Assembly: GCF_040530035.1 (NCBI RefSeq)
Contig: NZ_JBEWCD010000001.1
Location: 558,001-622,000, forward strand
Reading direction: 5' to 3'
Origin: Roseibium sp. HPY-6
Lineage (GTDB): Bacteria; Pseudomonadota; Alphaproteobacteria; Rhizobiales; Stappiaceae
Length of the DNA: 64,000 nt
Below, piece after piece: positions 45,056 to 54,551 of this stretch. Below the pieces are notes generated by a model, which saw only the letters and a program-made list of their open reading frames with translations, had not been told where the DNA came from and searched no databases. How positions within the stretch are numbered: position 1 is the stretch's first letter; each line of letters starts with the position of its first letter. Position numbers and translations under genes: made by a program.

Positions 45056-45264
45056 CGGCAAAACCCACGTCCGTCACCTGGCAATCGCGAAGCCGGGTCC
45101 GTCTCGTCCGTCGCGGCGGATGATCATTTGGTCTGGTATCTGGCGTGCGCATGGAGACCGTCCAAGGTAAACAACAGAATGCTTACGTGGATGCGGCCGA
45201 GTTGGATGGCGGCATTGCGCCGCATGTCAGTGCCTTCAGCGCAGTCTTGATCGAGCCCCGGTTG

Positions 45265-46413
45265 TTACACGACCTGACGCACCTGCTCCAGGAATGCGCC
45301 GACCTCGCTCCTTAGAACGTTGCCTTTTTCCTGCAATTCGTCTGCGGCGCTCAGGACCTGAGCTGTCCCGTCAAGCGTTTCGTTCGCCATGGCGCTGATG
45401 GAGCCAATATTTGAGCTGACTTCCATCGCCCCGCTGGACGCCTGGTTGATGTTCCGGGCAATCTCTGACGTGGCAGCTCCCTGCTCTTCGACAGCTGCTG
45501 AAATCGCCGCCGCAATTTCGTTCACCTTGGAAATTGTTCCGCCAATTGAACGGATAAAGTCGACCGCCTGGCCACTGGAGGACTGGATCTCCTTGATCTG
45601 CAGACCGATCTCTTCGGTCGCCTTGGCTGTCTGGCTTGCCAGTTCCTTGACTTCTGCGGCGACAACGGCAAAGCCTTTGCCCATTTCACCGGCGCGGGCC
45701 GCTTCGATGGTCGCGTTCAAAGCCAGAAGGTTAGTCTGATTGGCTATATCGGTGATCAGCGAAACCACTTCGCCGATCTTTTCCGATGCGTCGGACAAGC
45801 CGGTTATCCCTTTGTTCGCCTGCTCGACTTCATCTACTGCCTCACTCGCGATCTTGGCGGACTGGTTGACCTGCTGATTGATCTCGTTGACGGACTGGGT
45901 CATTTCTTCTGTTGCCGCCGCAACCGAACCGACGTTGGAAGACGCTTCTTCGGCATGGCCGGCCACCACTGACGCCTGATCGCTCATGGATGTGGATGTC
46001 TGGTTCATCGACTTCGCGTTGACCTGCATCTGTTCCGCAGCTGCGCTGACGGATTCAACAACACTTGTCATCTGCGCTTCGAAATCACCGACGACCTCCC
46101 GAAAGGAGGTGACACGGCCTTCCATTGCTTCCATTGCATGGTTGATTGAATCGCTCGCCTCACCGAATGAACCCGTCATCCCACGGACTGAAATGCGCCG
46201 GAAATACTTGTTTTGGGAGACGTAGTCGAGTGAAGCCTTGGTTTCGCGCACATAGGCGTCCGTGCGGTCGATCATCCGGTTGATCGCGTGAAGGAGCCGT
46301 CCGGCATCTCCGGTTTCGGTGATATTCAGGACACGGGCTTCAAAATCACCTTCCGCAACGCGTTCGACAATTTCAAGGGCCTTGTTGACAGCCGATTTGT
46401 TGTTTCCAAGCAT
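45265..46413 (-). CDS. Soluble methyl-accepting chemotaxis protein
   Basis: The 382-residue chemoreceptor has no membrane segment. The N-terminal 60-100 residues are HAMP-like ([19 protein letters not shown], then [14 protein letters not shown]). The signalling hairpin has the canonical tip [20 protein letters not shown] and [19 protein letters not shown]. It lacks its own sensor. The gene just upstream (51 bp) encodes a PAS protein of Aer type, so the two probably work together to sense redox or oxygen and control CheA. Confidence 0.92.
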   Translation of the reverse strand: MLGNNKSAVNKALEIVERVAEGDFEARVLNITETGDAGRLLHAINRMIDRTDAYVRETKASLDYVSQNKYFRRISVRGMTGSFGEASDSINHAMEAMEGRVTSFREVVGDFEAQMTSVVESVSAAAEQMQVNAKSMNQTSTSMSDQASVVAGHAEEASSNVGSVAAATEEMTQSVNEINQQVNQSAKIASEAVDEVEQANKGITGLSDASEKIGEVVSLITDIANQTNLLALNATIEAARAGEMGKGFAVVAAEVKELASQTAKATEEIGLQIKEIQSSSGQAVDFIRSIGGTISKVNEIAAAISAAVEEQGAATSEIARNINQASSGAMEVSSNIGSISAMANETLDGTAQVLSAADELQEKGNVLRSEVGAFLEQVRQVV

Positions 46414-46464
46414 GACGTCCTCAACGGGTATGGAAAAATTGAAAGGGATACAGACCAGTGTGGA

Positions 46465-46989
46465 TCAAAGGCGGGCTATGAACTCGTCATAGGCGATGCC
46501 TTTTCTGCAAAGGAAATCATCAATCAGCTGCTTGGAGGCTTGCAGGCCTTCCTTTCGATTTCCATGACGCTGTTCTTCTTTGAGCAGGTCGTCATAGAGC
46601 GGAAAAATTGCGCTTTCCAGAATGTCGCGATCCGGTACACGGCGGTTCGAATGGTATCCCAGGATCGTGCCGGACCGGTCCCGGCTAGGAGTTACATGTG
46701 CCTGAACCCAATAGTGATCGCCGTTCTTGCACCGGTTCTTGACGTAAGCGAAAATTTCACGCCCGCCCTGAATGAATTCCCAGAGCAGATCAAAAACACA
46801 ACGCGGCATTTCGGGATGTCGAATAATGCTGTGCGGATGGCCGACGCATTCCTTTTCGGTGTAGCCCGCAATTCTCAAAAAGACGTCGTTGCAGTAGGTA
46901 ATTCGACCCTTCAGGTCTGTTTTGCTGACAATAAGCTCGTCTTCACCGAAGAATTGCTCAACACCTGTAACAAGTACATCTCTAGACAT
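46465..46989 (-). CDS. PAS domain protein, Aer-like sensor
   Basis: The 174-residue protein is essentially one PAS domain (about residues 10-120): DLKGRITYCNDVFLRIAGY, then HSIIRHPEMPRCVFDLLWE, and GDHYWVQAHVTPSRD. The RHPEMP and YWVxAxVTP elements are those of the Aer PAS, which binds FAD. A helical tail follows. I start at ATG 46989, with GGGGG about 7 bp upstream; the frame is open 39 codons further. The receptor gene follows by 51 bp. Confidence 0.88.
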   Translation of the reverse strand: MSRDVLVTGVEQFFGEDELIVSKTDLKGRITYCNDVFLRIAGYTEKECVGHPHSIIRHPEMPRCVFDLLWEFIQGGREIFAYVKNRCKNGDHYWVQAHVTPSRDRSGTILGYHSNRRVPDRDILESAIFPLYDDLLKEEQRHGNRKEGLQASKQLIDDFLCRKGIAYDEFIARL

Positions 46990-47408
46990 CTTTGCCCCCA
47001 CAACGAAATCAACCGTCCAGACACCGAAGGCTCTCAGCAAATCAAAGAATAGAAGCTGCGAAACGAGAATAAATTGCGAATAAATTGATCGAAACATGGA
47101 ATACAATCAATAATTGTATCGCAAATTTCTCTCAATACATTTATTCCCCTTCGGAAATCTTGACTTCGTTATTAGACGCAGAAATATTTCTGAGATATTA
47201 ATCCGTTAGAGAAAGTTATCAATCGGAACATGTTTTTGCGCGACATGTCAAAAAAAACTACCCTTGATATAAAAACTGCACGCCGGACAACAAATACTTG
47301 TATAAGTATTAATACATACTCTTTCGGCGCTAGGATAGAAATCTTTCGGAAAGAACGGATACACTTTCTGAAAGTAGCAAAAAAGAATTGCTCAACTTTA
47401 CGGCAACT
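46990..47408. other. AT-rich intergenic region with small palindrome
   Basis: About 420 bp between the PAS gene start and the aldehyde dehydrogenase stop are AT-rich. AATACTT (47293-47299) and AAGTATT (47304-47310) form a perfect dyad with a 4-bp centre. The promoter of the PAS-receptor operon should lie here. No supported gene. Confidence 0.4.
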
Positions 47409-48833
47409 TCACCCGGTGATTGCTTTCAGTTCCAGGAAATCCTCCAGGCCGAATTCACCATATTCACGGCCGTTACCGGATTGTTTATAGCCGCCGAATG
47501 GTACATCCCAATCCGGACTTGCCCCATTAATGTAAACGCTGCCCGCGCGCAGTTTTCTGGAAACGCGTTTAGCGCGCTCCGGATCGCCAGTCTGGATGTA
47601 TGCCGCGAGGCCATAAGGCGTATCATTGGCCATGGAAATGGCCTCGTCCTCGGTTTTAAACGGGATCATGACGAGTACCGGACCAAAAATCTCGTTCCGC
47701 GCAATGGACATCTGGTTCGTGACATCTGCAAAAACGGTCGGCTTGACGAAATAACCCGTTTCAAATCCTTCGGGTTTGCCTGGTCCGCCGGCAACGACCC
47801 GGGCGCCGTCTGCAACGCCCCTTTCGATGTGACCCTGGATGCGCTCAAACTGCAGTTCGGAGATCACCGGCCCGATATGGTCCCCTGCGTTCTGCGGGTT
47901 GCCGACCTTTGTGTCGGGCGCAACTGTTTCTGCCAGTGCAACGACTTGCTCGTAGACACTGTTTTCAACGAGCAGCCGCGTGGGGGCGTCGCAGGACTGC
48001 CCCGTATTGGAAAAGCAGCTTTCAAGCGAAAACCGGACTGCCGTCTCAAGATCGGCGTCGGCAAAGATGAGGTTCGCGGATTTGCCGCCAAGCTCCAACG
48101 CGACGCGCTTCACTGTCGGCGCCGCGCTTTGCAAGACGGCAACCCCAGCACGGGTGGATCCGGTGAACGACATCATGTCGATATCCGGATGCGCGGACAT
48201 TGCGGCCCCAACGCCCGGACCGTCGCCATTGACCAGATTGAAAACCCCAGCCGGGCATCCAGCCTCATGCAGCATCTCTGCAAACAGCAAACCGGAAAGC
48301 GGAGCGATTTCACTCGGCTTTAGGACCATTGTGCACCCGGCGGCCAGAGCCGGTGCAACCTTGGCGGTGATCTGATTGATCGGCCAGTTCCAGGGCGTGA
48401 TCAGTCCGCAAACGCCAATGGGTTCGTGGCGCAGCAAACTTCCGCCCCGGGGGCTAGGACGCTCAAATGCGTGTGCCTTCAGTGCTTCGAGCGTTGCCTG
48501 AAGATGCCCGACACCAGACGGCGTTTGTTGCGTGCGCGCAAAGTCGACAGGCGCTCCCATCTCAAGACGGATCGCTTCGTCCATCTCACCAGACCGGCGC
48601 TCGTAAATTTCGATCACCCTTTGCAGCAAACCGGCGCGTTCGTCGACACTCACTTCCGACCAGAATGCAAAGGCAGCCTTTGCAGCCTCAACGGCCAAAT
48701 CGACATCAGCAGCGCTTCCAAGAGATATCACGGCAACAGCCGCTTCGGTCGCCGGATCGATCACCTCCAGATCCCGGGAGGTAACCGGATCTACCCAGGT
48801 GCCACCGATATAGAATTGCCGCTTTTCAATCAT
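47409..48833 (-). CDS. Aldehyde dehydrogenase family protein
   Basis: The 474-residue NAD(P)-dependent enzyme has ITPWNWPINQITAKVAPALA near residues 139-158, the Rossmann-proximal FTGSTRAGV, the general base Glu in LELGGKSANLIF and the nucleophile Cys in NTGQSCDAPTR (about residue 281). It oxidises an aldehyde to the acid. Its ATG overlaps the stop of the HIBADH-family gene (TGATG), so the two are one unit, controlled probably by the divergent LysR gene. Substrate unassigned. Confidence 0.93.
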   Translation of the reverse strand: MIEKRQFYIGGTWVDPVTSRDLEVIDPATEAAVAVISLGSAADVDLAVEAAKAAFAFWSEVSVDERAGLLQRVIEIYERRSGEMDEAIRLEMGAPVDFARTQQTPSGVGHLQATLEALKAHAFERPSPRGGSLLRHEPIGVCGLITPWNWPINQITAKVAPALAAGCTMVLKPSEIAPLSGLLFAEMLHEAGCPAGVFNLVNGDGPGVGAAMSAHPDIDMMSFTGSTRAGVAVLQSAAPTVKRVALELGGKSANLIFADADLETAVRFSLESCFSNTGQSCDAPTRLLVENSVYEQVVALAETVAPDTKVGNPQNAGDHIGPVISELQFERIQGHIERGVADGARVVAGGPGKPEGFETGYFVKPTVFADVTNQMSIARNEIFGPVLVMIPFKTEDEAISMANDTPYGLAAYIQTGDPERAKRVSRKLRAGSVYINGASPDWDVPFGGYKQSGNGREYGEFGLEDFLELKAITG

Positions 48834-49825
48834 CAGCCCGCTGCTTTCCGAAAATCCTGCCCAAATGTTGCGCCACGATTCGGCACAACCTCATATCCGG
48901 CTTCTTCGGGCTCGTCGTCAAGCATTTCCGGAGGGAATCCAGGTGCCCGAACGTCGAGCCCGGTCGCCTCCTCAAGACGGCGAATGATGTTCGGAGAGAG
49001 CTCGCGTGAACCATATCGTTTGATCGCGTCGGCAAAGAGGCTGTTCAGCAGCGGCGATACGTCTAGTGGCACGTCATGTGCCTCTGCAATTGCTTGAAAC
49101 AAACCGATGTCCTTGGCAACAAGATCCATCGTGAAGGAGATATCGCGCGACCCGTTCAAGATCACCTGGCTTTCGGTTTCATGGACGAAGGAATTGCCTG
49201 ACGAAATGCGGATTGCTTCATAAGAGGTACTGAGATCAATGCCCGCTGCTTTGCACGTGACCAGGGCTTCTGCAAGCGACACAAGATTTGCCGTGGCGAG
49301 GTAGTTCGTGACCACCTTGAGGATAGATGCCGACCCGATATCGCCAGTATGGAGCACGCGCCGTCCAAGCACTGTGAGCAACGGCAGCGCTTTTTCAAAG
49401 GTTTCTCGCGTACATCCGGCAAAAATGGAGATGTTCCCGGTCGCTGCCCGGTGGCACCCGCCCGAAACGGGACACTCGATCGCTTCCGCGCCTCGGGCTA
49501 TGACTTGATCAGCAAGGCGCCGCGTTTCGTTTGCGTCGGTGGTAGACATTTCCGCCCAGATGGTGCCCGGGCCAATTCCTTCAAGGATCCCACCGGGACC
49601 TTCAACGACTGCCGCACAAGCGGCAGGACTTGGCAGACAGGTCACCACGACATCACAGCTCGATGCAAGCTGGCTGGGGCTTTCGCCGCGTTCGGCTCCC
49701 CTGGAAACGAAGGTCTCCATAAGGGTCCAGTCGAGATCCAGAACACTTAAGGCATGGCCATTTCGAAGGACACTGCCAGCAAGTTTTCCTCCGACATTTC
49801 CAAGCCCGATAAAGCCGATATGCAT
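48833..49825 (-). CDS. NAD(P)-dependent oxidoreductase, 3-hydroxyisobutyrate dehydrogenase family
   Basis: The 330-residue beta-hydroxyacid dehydrogenase begins with the Rossmann motif HIGFIGLGNVGGKLAGS. It has the substrate signature ECPVSGGCHRAATG (about residues 117-130) and the catalytic Lys in SILKVVTNYLATAN, around residue 170. C-terminal residues 285-330 are an extra tail rich in Pro and Glu. Together with the aldehyde dehydrogenase downstream it should interconvert a hydroxy acid, semialdehyde and acid. The particular substrate cannot be told. Confidence 0.88.
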   Translation of the reverse strand: MHIGFIGLGNVGGKLAGSVLRNGHALSVLDLDWTLMETFVSRGAERGESPSQLASSCDVVVTCLPSPAACAAVVEGPGGILEGIGPGTIWAEMSTTDANETRRLADQVIARGAEAIECPVSGGCHRAATGNISIFAGCTRETFEKALPLLTVLGRRVLHTGDIGSASILKVVTNYLATANLVSLAEALVTCKAAGIDLSTSYEAIRISSGNSFVHETESQVILNGSRDISFTMDLVAKDIGLFQAIAEAHDVPLDVSPLLNSLFADAIKRYGSRELSPNIIRRLEEATGLDVRAPGFPPEMLDDEPEEAGYEVVPNRGATFGQDFRKAAG

Positions 49826-49848
49826 TTAAAGCTCCTCCCAGAAGCGCA

Positions 49849-49864
49849 GTTGATTGCATGCAAC
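49849..49864. promoter_or_regulatory. Possible LysR box in divergent promoter
   Basis: The imperfect dyad GTTGATTGCATGCAAC lies in the 116-bp gap between the HIBADH-family gene and the divergent LysR gene. Its size and place suit a LysR recognition site. Confidence 0.3.
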
Positions 49865-49941
49865 AGTCTGCGCCGCAGAGAAAAAGAAGAGAAACGATAT
49901 AATCTATAGACATTCCTCGATTTTTTTTATCAATTAGAGTT

Positions 49942-50835
49942 ATGCAGACACTTCCCAACCTGCTCTGGCTCCGAAGCTTCGAGGCCGCCAGTCGTCTTGG
50001 AAGCTTTACCGCTGCCGGGCAGGAACTTGGGCTGACACAGGCTGCTGTCAGCAATCACATCAGCTCACTGGAAAGTCAGCTTGGGCACCAGCTATTGGAG
50101 CGCACAACACGCAAGGTGGCTCTCACAGCCAGCGGGCAAGCCTATTTGCCCGCCGTTCGAAAGGCATTGCAGGATCTGGCTGTTTCAACGGCAGGTCTTT
50201 TCGGTAACCGGACGTCCGGTTCGGTCACGATTCGTGCGCCAATTTCCGAAAGCGTTTTGATCATTGCCCCTGCTCTTCCCGCGTTTCAGCAGGATCATCC
50301 AGGTCTCGACCTCCGACTGCTTTCTGCGATTTGGGCTGACACTGTTTTGGAGACCGGAATTGACCTCGAAATCCGCCTCGGAACTGGAATTTGGCCGAAT
50401 GTGCGCTCTGAGGCACTCGGGTCGGAATTCGTCGTTCCCGTGTGTCATTCTGATCTCATAAAAGAATTGAAGAAACCATCCGATCTAATTGAAAAAAGTA
50501 GAATTCATACACTTGGCTTTGATGATCATTGGAGGCGTTACTTTGAGGAGCTCGGGCTTGGAACACCATCAAGGTCTGCCAGTGTCACCGTCGACACCTC
50601 ACTGGCCGCCGTTGAACTCGCGGCTGCGCGAGGCGGCGTCGCCCTCGTCCTCGAACGGATCGCCATAAGGCTCGCTGCGACCGGCCGACTTGCAATCCCG
50701 TTTGAAACGAGAATACCGTCACGCCAGAGCCACTACCTGCTGCACAGAGAAAACGCCGGGCCTCAAAAACCAGCCGCGCGTGTGGTAGAGGCCTGGTTGA
50801 GACAGTTGTTCACCGCAGACGACAAAAGCGAATGA
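49942..50835 (+). CDS. LysR family transcriptional regulator
   Basis: The 297-residue regulator begins QTLPNLLWLRSFEAASRLGS and has a winged helix through residue 62 (GLTQAAVSNHISSLESQLG), then the effector-binding domain. The type is GcvA-like, as the LWLRSFEAA opening suggests. It is divergent from the HIBADH/aldehyde dehydrogenase pair, so it probably controls that pair and senses one of its intermediates. Convergent with ttcA. Confidence 0.9.
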   Translation: MQTLPNLLWLRSFEAASRLGSFTAAGQELGLTQAAVSNHISSLESQLGHQLLERTTRKVALTASGQAYLPAVRKALQDLAVSTAGLFGNRTSGSVTIRAPISESVLIIAPALPAFQQDHPGLDLRLLSAIWADTVLETGIDLEIRLGTGIWPNVRSEALGSEFVVPVCHSDLIKELKKPSDLIEKSRIHTLGFDDHWRRYFEELGLGTPSRSASVTVDTSLAAVELAAARGGVALVLERIAIRLAATGRLAIPFETRIPSRQSHYLLHRENAGPQKPAARVVEAWLRQLFTADDKSE

Positions 50836-50895
50836 AACAATCATTCGCAAGATCGACCCCGCAGGGTTAGATCGACGCTTGGTCGAAGGCCGTGC

Positions 50896-51837
50896 TCACT
50901 CTGTTGCAAACAGTTTCGCCGTCATGGCGAGGCTTGCGCCGCAGGGCTCTTCCGCTTCCCCGCCTGAAGCATCTGCAGGGCTCTCTGCGGGCCGAAGATT
51001 GGTGAAATCGTAGAGCGAACGGTCGAGCAGATGGGACGGCCGGGTATGTCCGAGCGCCCTGGCCATAACGCCAAGCCGGCCCGGCGTTTCCTTTTCCCAA
51101 CCCTGAAGCATGCGTTTGACTTCCTCGCGCTGCAGTCCGTCCTGCGAGCCGCAAAGGTTGCAGGGAATGATCGGAAACCGCATGCCGTTTGAAAAGCGTG
51201 CGATATCGCTTTCGGCCGCATACGCAAGTGGCCGCAACACGAGCAGATCGCCTTCATCATTGATCAGCTTCGGCGGCATGGACGCCAGCCGTCCGCCGTG
51301 GAACAGGTTCATGAAGAAGGTTTCCAGGATGTCGTCCCTGTGATGGCCGAGCACGATAGCTTCGCAACCCTGCTCGCGGGCGATCCTGTAGAGAATTCCG
51401 CGCCGCAGCCGTGAACACAGCGAACAATAGGTCCGGTGCTCCGGGATCTTGTCGGTCACGATGGAATAGGTGTCCTCGCGCACAATGATGTGCTCGATCC
51501 CGTTATCCTCGAAGAACCTTGGCAAGATGTCGGTCGGGAAACCTGGCTGCGCCTGGTCCAGATTGCAGGCGATGAGATCAACCGGCAGCAAACCCCGCCA
51601 TTTCAGTTCAACCAGTACGGCCAGTAGCGTGTAGCTGTCCTTGCCGCCGGACAGGCAGACCAGCCATTTTGGTCTTTTGTCGTTCGAGATGTTCTCGGGC
51701 AGCATGCCGAAGTCACTGATTGCCTCGCGCGCCTGACGCAACAGCCGCTTGCGCAATTTCTTGAACTCCACGCTGGATGGCGCGCCCCGAAGAAGCGCCG
51801 GAACATCGGTATCGGTGCTGTTGGCAATGTCGTTCAT
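50896..51837 (-). CDS. ttcA: tRNA 2-thiocytidine biosynthesis protein TtcA
   Basis: TtcA thiolates cytidine 32 of certain tRNAs with ATP and a [4Fe-4S] cluster. The 313-residue protein has the PP-loop SGGKDS at 63-68, C138xxC141 in [12 protein letters not shown] and C226xxC229 in IPCNLCGSQ, all conserved in Ttc[16 protein letters not shown] is a further signature. The last 35 residues are Ala- and Glu-rich and look disordered. Cytoplasmic. Confidence 0.95.
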   Translation of the reverse strand: MNDIANSTDTDVPALLRGAPSSVEFKKLRKRLLRQAREAISDFGMLPENISNDKRPKWLVCLSGGKDSYTLLAVLVELKWRGLLPVDLIACNLDQAQPGFPTDILPRFFEDNGIEHIIVREDTYSIVTDKIPEHRTYCSLCSRLRRGILYRIAREQGCEAIVLGHHRDDILETFFMNLFHGGRLASMPPKLINDEGDLLVLRPLAYAAESDIARFSNGMRFPIIPCNLCGSQDGLQREEVKRMLQGWEKETPGRLGVMARALGHTRPSHLLDRSLYDFTNLRPAESPADASGGEAEEPCGASLAMTAKLFATE

Positions 51838-51900
51838 TGGAGCGCCCAGGTTCGAGAAATTGCTGGTGAAGCGTGTAACGGAACCATAGCGAAATGAAAA

Positions 51901-51920
51901 GACCTGCCAGACGGCAGGTC
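51901..51920 (-). terminator. Intrinsic terminator after the subtilase gene
   Basis: GACCTGCC (51901-51908) pairs with GGCAGGTC (51913-51920) around AGAC. On the minus strand the stem is followed by TTTTCATTT, beyond the subtilase stop at 51991. The plus side also has a T-rich run, but no plus gene ends there. Confidence 0.75.
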
Positions 51921-51990
51921 CCTTCGTTCTTTTTTTCGAAACGACGTTTCGTGAACTTTACGAGGGCAACAAATAGCCCACGCGGGTAGT

Positions 51991-53889
51991 TCAAACCGGC
52001 CGATACTGCTGCGCTGTCATATCAAAGGCAAATCGCGTATCAATGCCCCGGATCTCGGCAATAAGATCGAAATTGTCGCTGCCTGTCGAGGAATAGCCCT
52101 CATCGACGTAAAGCCTGCCGAGCCCGTCCGCCGCGATGCTGCCCCACCAGCGGTAGCGCGAGCCGCCCACCGGTCCCGCAATCTCGATCGCCTGCCCTGC
52201 GAGCGAAGACACGCGGAACATGATTGCCATTTTCGATAGGATACCGTCCGCATTCGCCTGCACGGGCTGGGCGGATACGAGTGCCTGCTGCAAGGCAAGC
52301 GTCGAATGGGCTCCGACCAGCTGCGGGCTAATGTCGATGAACGCGCGGACCTCCAGCGGCCGCCATCTTTCAACTTCGCGCCGGAACGCGGTCGAACGTC
52401 TGTTTCCGCCTACGCCGAAGAGCGCACCTGCGAGCGCGGGGATATCGGGACGGTTACCGATACGCTGCGTGGCCGGGCGTCCGGGCGCATCCTGCTGCGG
52501 CGAACCGGTTGTCCGAAGCCCATTGCGCAATTCATCCGGCGTGAAAACAGGCCTGTTACGCGCGCGCGCCATACCCTGCACGCAGGCCAGTGCACCCGTG
52601 ACGATCGGTGACGCGCTCGAGGTCCCGGAGAACGTATCCGTGTACCAGAGGTCCTCATCGCCGCCGCCCTGCAAATCGCCATAGCCGCAGGTCGTGACCT
52701 CGCGGCCCCAACCCTGTGCGTCGACCAAGGCGCCGTAATTCGAAAACCCCAGCCGGGATCTGTCAGGTCCATGGGTCCGCCCGTGCGTTCCAGGAGGCGG
52801 CGCGCCCGCGCCGACGACGATGGCACCCGAATCCCGGTTCGCCCGTCTGAACGGGTTGGTCCAGCCCGCCGGAAAACCGAACCCTGGCGTTTCATACAGC
52901 GCATCATCGAGATCTTCAGCTCCGTTTCCGGCCGCCTCCACGACGATAATGCCGCGCCTGGAGGCATTGAGAATGGCAGCAAAATCGTCAGGCCACCATT
53001 CGACGGCGATGTAACCACGCTGATCGGGCCTTAGACGAAAATTGTGCCTGGGACCGGGCCGGTGCATTTCCAGAAGTAGAATATCCCCGGCATTAAGCCT
53101 GGCTGCGGCGTGATTGATTGCGCCAGCGGAACCGAGTGTCCGGTGCGAAACCGCCGTGCAGATCGCATCCGGAGAAATTCCGGTGACGCCAAAGGGATTA
53201 ACATCACCGCCATATTCACCGAGAACCGCGGTGCCGTGATTGCGCCAGCTCACATCGTTGAATTCGACACCTCCCACGACACCGCCCTGCCGCTCGGTCA
53301 GGTCTTCATGGCTGAACCGCCATGCTCCCTCGATATCGGTAATGTGAATTCCGGCACCGCGGCCACCAGCCTGGTTCCACGCCCAGCGCGCGTCGACGCC
53401 GGCAGGTGCCGGGTCCAGGTAAATCTGACGTGCGACAAAATTTGGCGTTGCCGGTGGCGGAACATCCGAAAGCGCGACCATTTCATTCATCGCGGCTTCG
53501 ACACCCTTCGCTTCTTCGGGCAGTTCCACCGGTGGCTTTATGTAGACACCTTCGAACAGATCGTTATCGAGCAGCTCTTTCTGCAGATCTTCTAGGTCCG
53601 CGTCCGGTGCGGTCAGTTTGTAAAAGCCCGAGAGGTTTTCAAGCGGTGCCATGGCGTGAGGTGCATGAGCGGCAACAGCTGCCTCCACCCGTTCTTCCGA
53701 TGGACCGAATAAAGGCGCGGCGACGCAATTGTGCTTTTTCAGCGCCTTCTCCGCCTTCGTCGTTTTCGTCCCGCCCAGGGAACGAAGCGAAGCGCCGGCC
53801 ATGCGCAGACCCACATCGGGTTTGGCGACAGCAATGAGCTCCGGCTGACGTGATGGCGCTGCAGTAACTTTCCTGGTCTTCCTGGCCAT
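51991..53889 (-). CDS. S8 family serine peptidase (subtilase) without signal peptide
   Basis: The 632-residue subtilase has catalytic D185 (IHITDIEGAW), H218 (WRNHGTAVLG), oxyanion N322 (EAAGNG) and S424 (SGTSSASPIVTG). Residues 1-45 are basic and disordered-looking, with no signal peptide. A pro-like region around 85-125 ends LFEGVYIKPPVELP. After the catalytic domain (to about 490) there is a beta-rich C-terminal domain (500-632) of unknown type. A small gene just upstream encodes a protein resembling the pro-region. Cytoplasmic, or exported by a non-Sec route. Confidence 0.9.
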   Translation of the reverse strand: MARKTRKVTAAPSRQPELIAVAKPDVGLRMAGASLRSLGGTKTTKAEKALKKHNCVAAPLFGPSEERVEAAVAAHAPHAMAPLENLSGFYKLTAPDADLEDLQKELLDNDLFEGVYIKPPVELPEEAKGVEAAMNEMVALSDVPPPATPNFVARQIYLDPAPAGVDARWAWNQAGGRGAGIHITDIEGAWRFSHEDLTERQGGVVGGVEFNDVSWRNHGTAVLGEYGGDVNPFGVTGISPDAICTAVSHRTLGSAGAINHAAARLNAGDILLLEMHRPGPRHNFRLRPDQRGYIAVEWWPDDFAAILNASRRGIIVVEAAGNGAEDLDDALYETPGFGFPAGWTNPFRRANRDSGAIVVGAGAPPPGTHGRTHGPDRSRLGFSNYGALVDAQGWGREVTTCGYGDLQGGGDEDLWYTDTFSGTSSASPIVTGALACVQGMARARNRPVFTPDELRNGLRTTGSPQQDAPGRPATQRIGNRPDIPALAGALFGVGGNRRSTAFRREVERWRPLEVRAFIDISPQLVGAHSTLALQQALVSAQPVQANADGILSKMAIMFRVSSLAGQAIEIAGPVGGSRYRWWGSIAADGLGRLYVDEGYSSTGSDNFDLIAEIRGIDTRFAFDMTAQQYRPV

Positions 53890-53929
53890 TGGATTTCCTC
53901 CTGTCTGGAGGACGGACTGACCGGCAGTA

Positions 53930-54181
53930 TTATGGAAGCCCCAATTCAGGCTTCATCACGACAGATAAAACTCCGTCGATTTCCCTTATTTTTTCGGCAA
54001 ATTCACCGGCCCGTTCGTCCACAAAAAACGATACAAAATAACTGTTGCCCGTATCGGAGTTGGGCGTTGCAAGACTGAAATTCGAATGCGCGTTATAGGT
54101 TTTGCTGTGTCTTGCCAGCTCTCTCGCCTGGTCACCTACCGGCTCACCCTTTTGCAAGTCGAACAGCAGGAAATCAGACAT
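53930..54181 (-). CDS. Small protein resembling the subtilase pro-region
   Basis: The 83-residue protein lies 40 bp upstream of the subtilase gene in the same direction. Its C-terminal half, SYFVSFFVDERAGEFAEKI then REIDGVLSVVMKPELGLP, has the beta-helix-beta pattern of inhibitor I9-type pro-domains. It also mirrors the protease's own segment ending LFEGVYIKPPVELP, with the same K-P-x-x-x-L-P finish. I infer an in-trans chaperone or inhibitor. Start chosen at ATG 54181; the frame runs 23 codons further without support. Confidence 0.6.
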   Translation of the reverse strand: MSDFLLFDLQKGEPVGDQARELARHSKTYNAHSNFSLATPNSDTGNSYFVSFFVDERAGEFAEKIREIDGVLSVVMKPELGLP

Positions 54182-54551
54182 GAGAACAGCGATCTCAGCC
54201 AATGAAGCAACCTTCAAAACAAACAAATAACAGAATAAGTCTATGATCAAATTTTATGCATGACAACAACATGTCACGACGCTCAAAGATTCAACTTAGC
54301 AAACAACCAGAAGATGCCGTAGCGGCAAATCAAAAAAAGGATTTGAAATCAAAACACATCTGGAAAAAATAAAACCAATTATTCAACACTATTTCGAATC
54401 CGACTTCAAAAATTCAACAGAAATGACGTGATTAAAGAGCATATTCATAAGTTGTACCTATGAATCATCCACGATAGCGTTGTAATCTTCACCTTGCCTG
54501 CCAGTCGTTCGGACTGAATGAACCGGCGGTGCAATGTGGGAGGTTTTGAAA
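54182..54551. other. Low-GC divergent region, subtilase unit / LysM gene
   Basis: About 370 bp, strikingly richer in A and T than the neighbours, separate the divergent small-protein and LysM-protein genes. It should hold both promoters. A 38-codon lysine-rich frame at 54256-54372 has no ribosome binding site and is not called. Confidence 0.45.

Noticed and set aside
47293..47310. Palindrome as a quorum-sensing lux box
   Set aside because: The AT-rich dyad AATACTT-N4-AAGTATT does not match the usual lux-box pattern and there is no LuxI/LuxR gene in the window.
54256..54372. 38-codon lysine-rich frame in the AT-rich gap
   Set aside because: No ribosome binding site, composition follows the AT-rich DNA, and no resemblance to a known protein.
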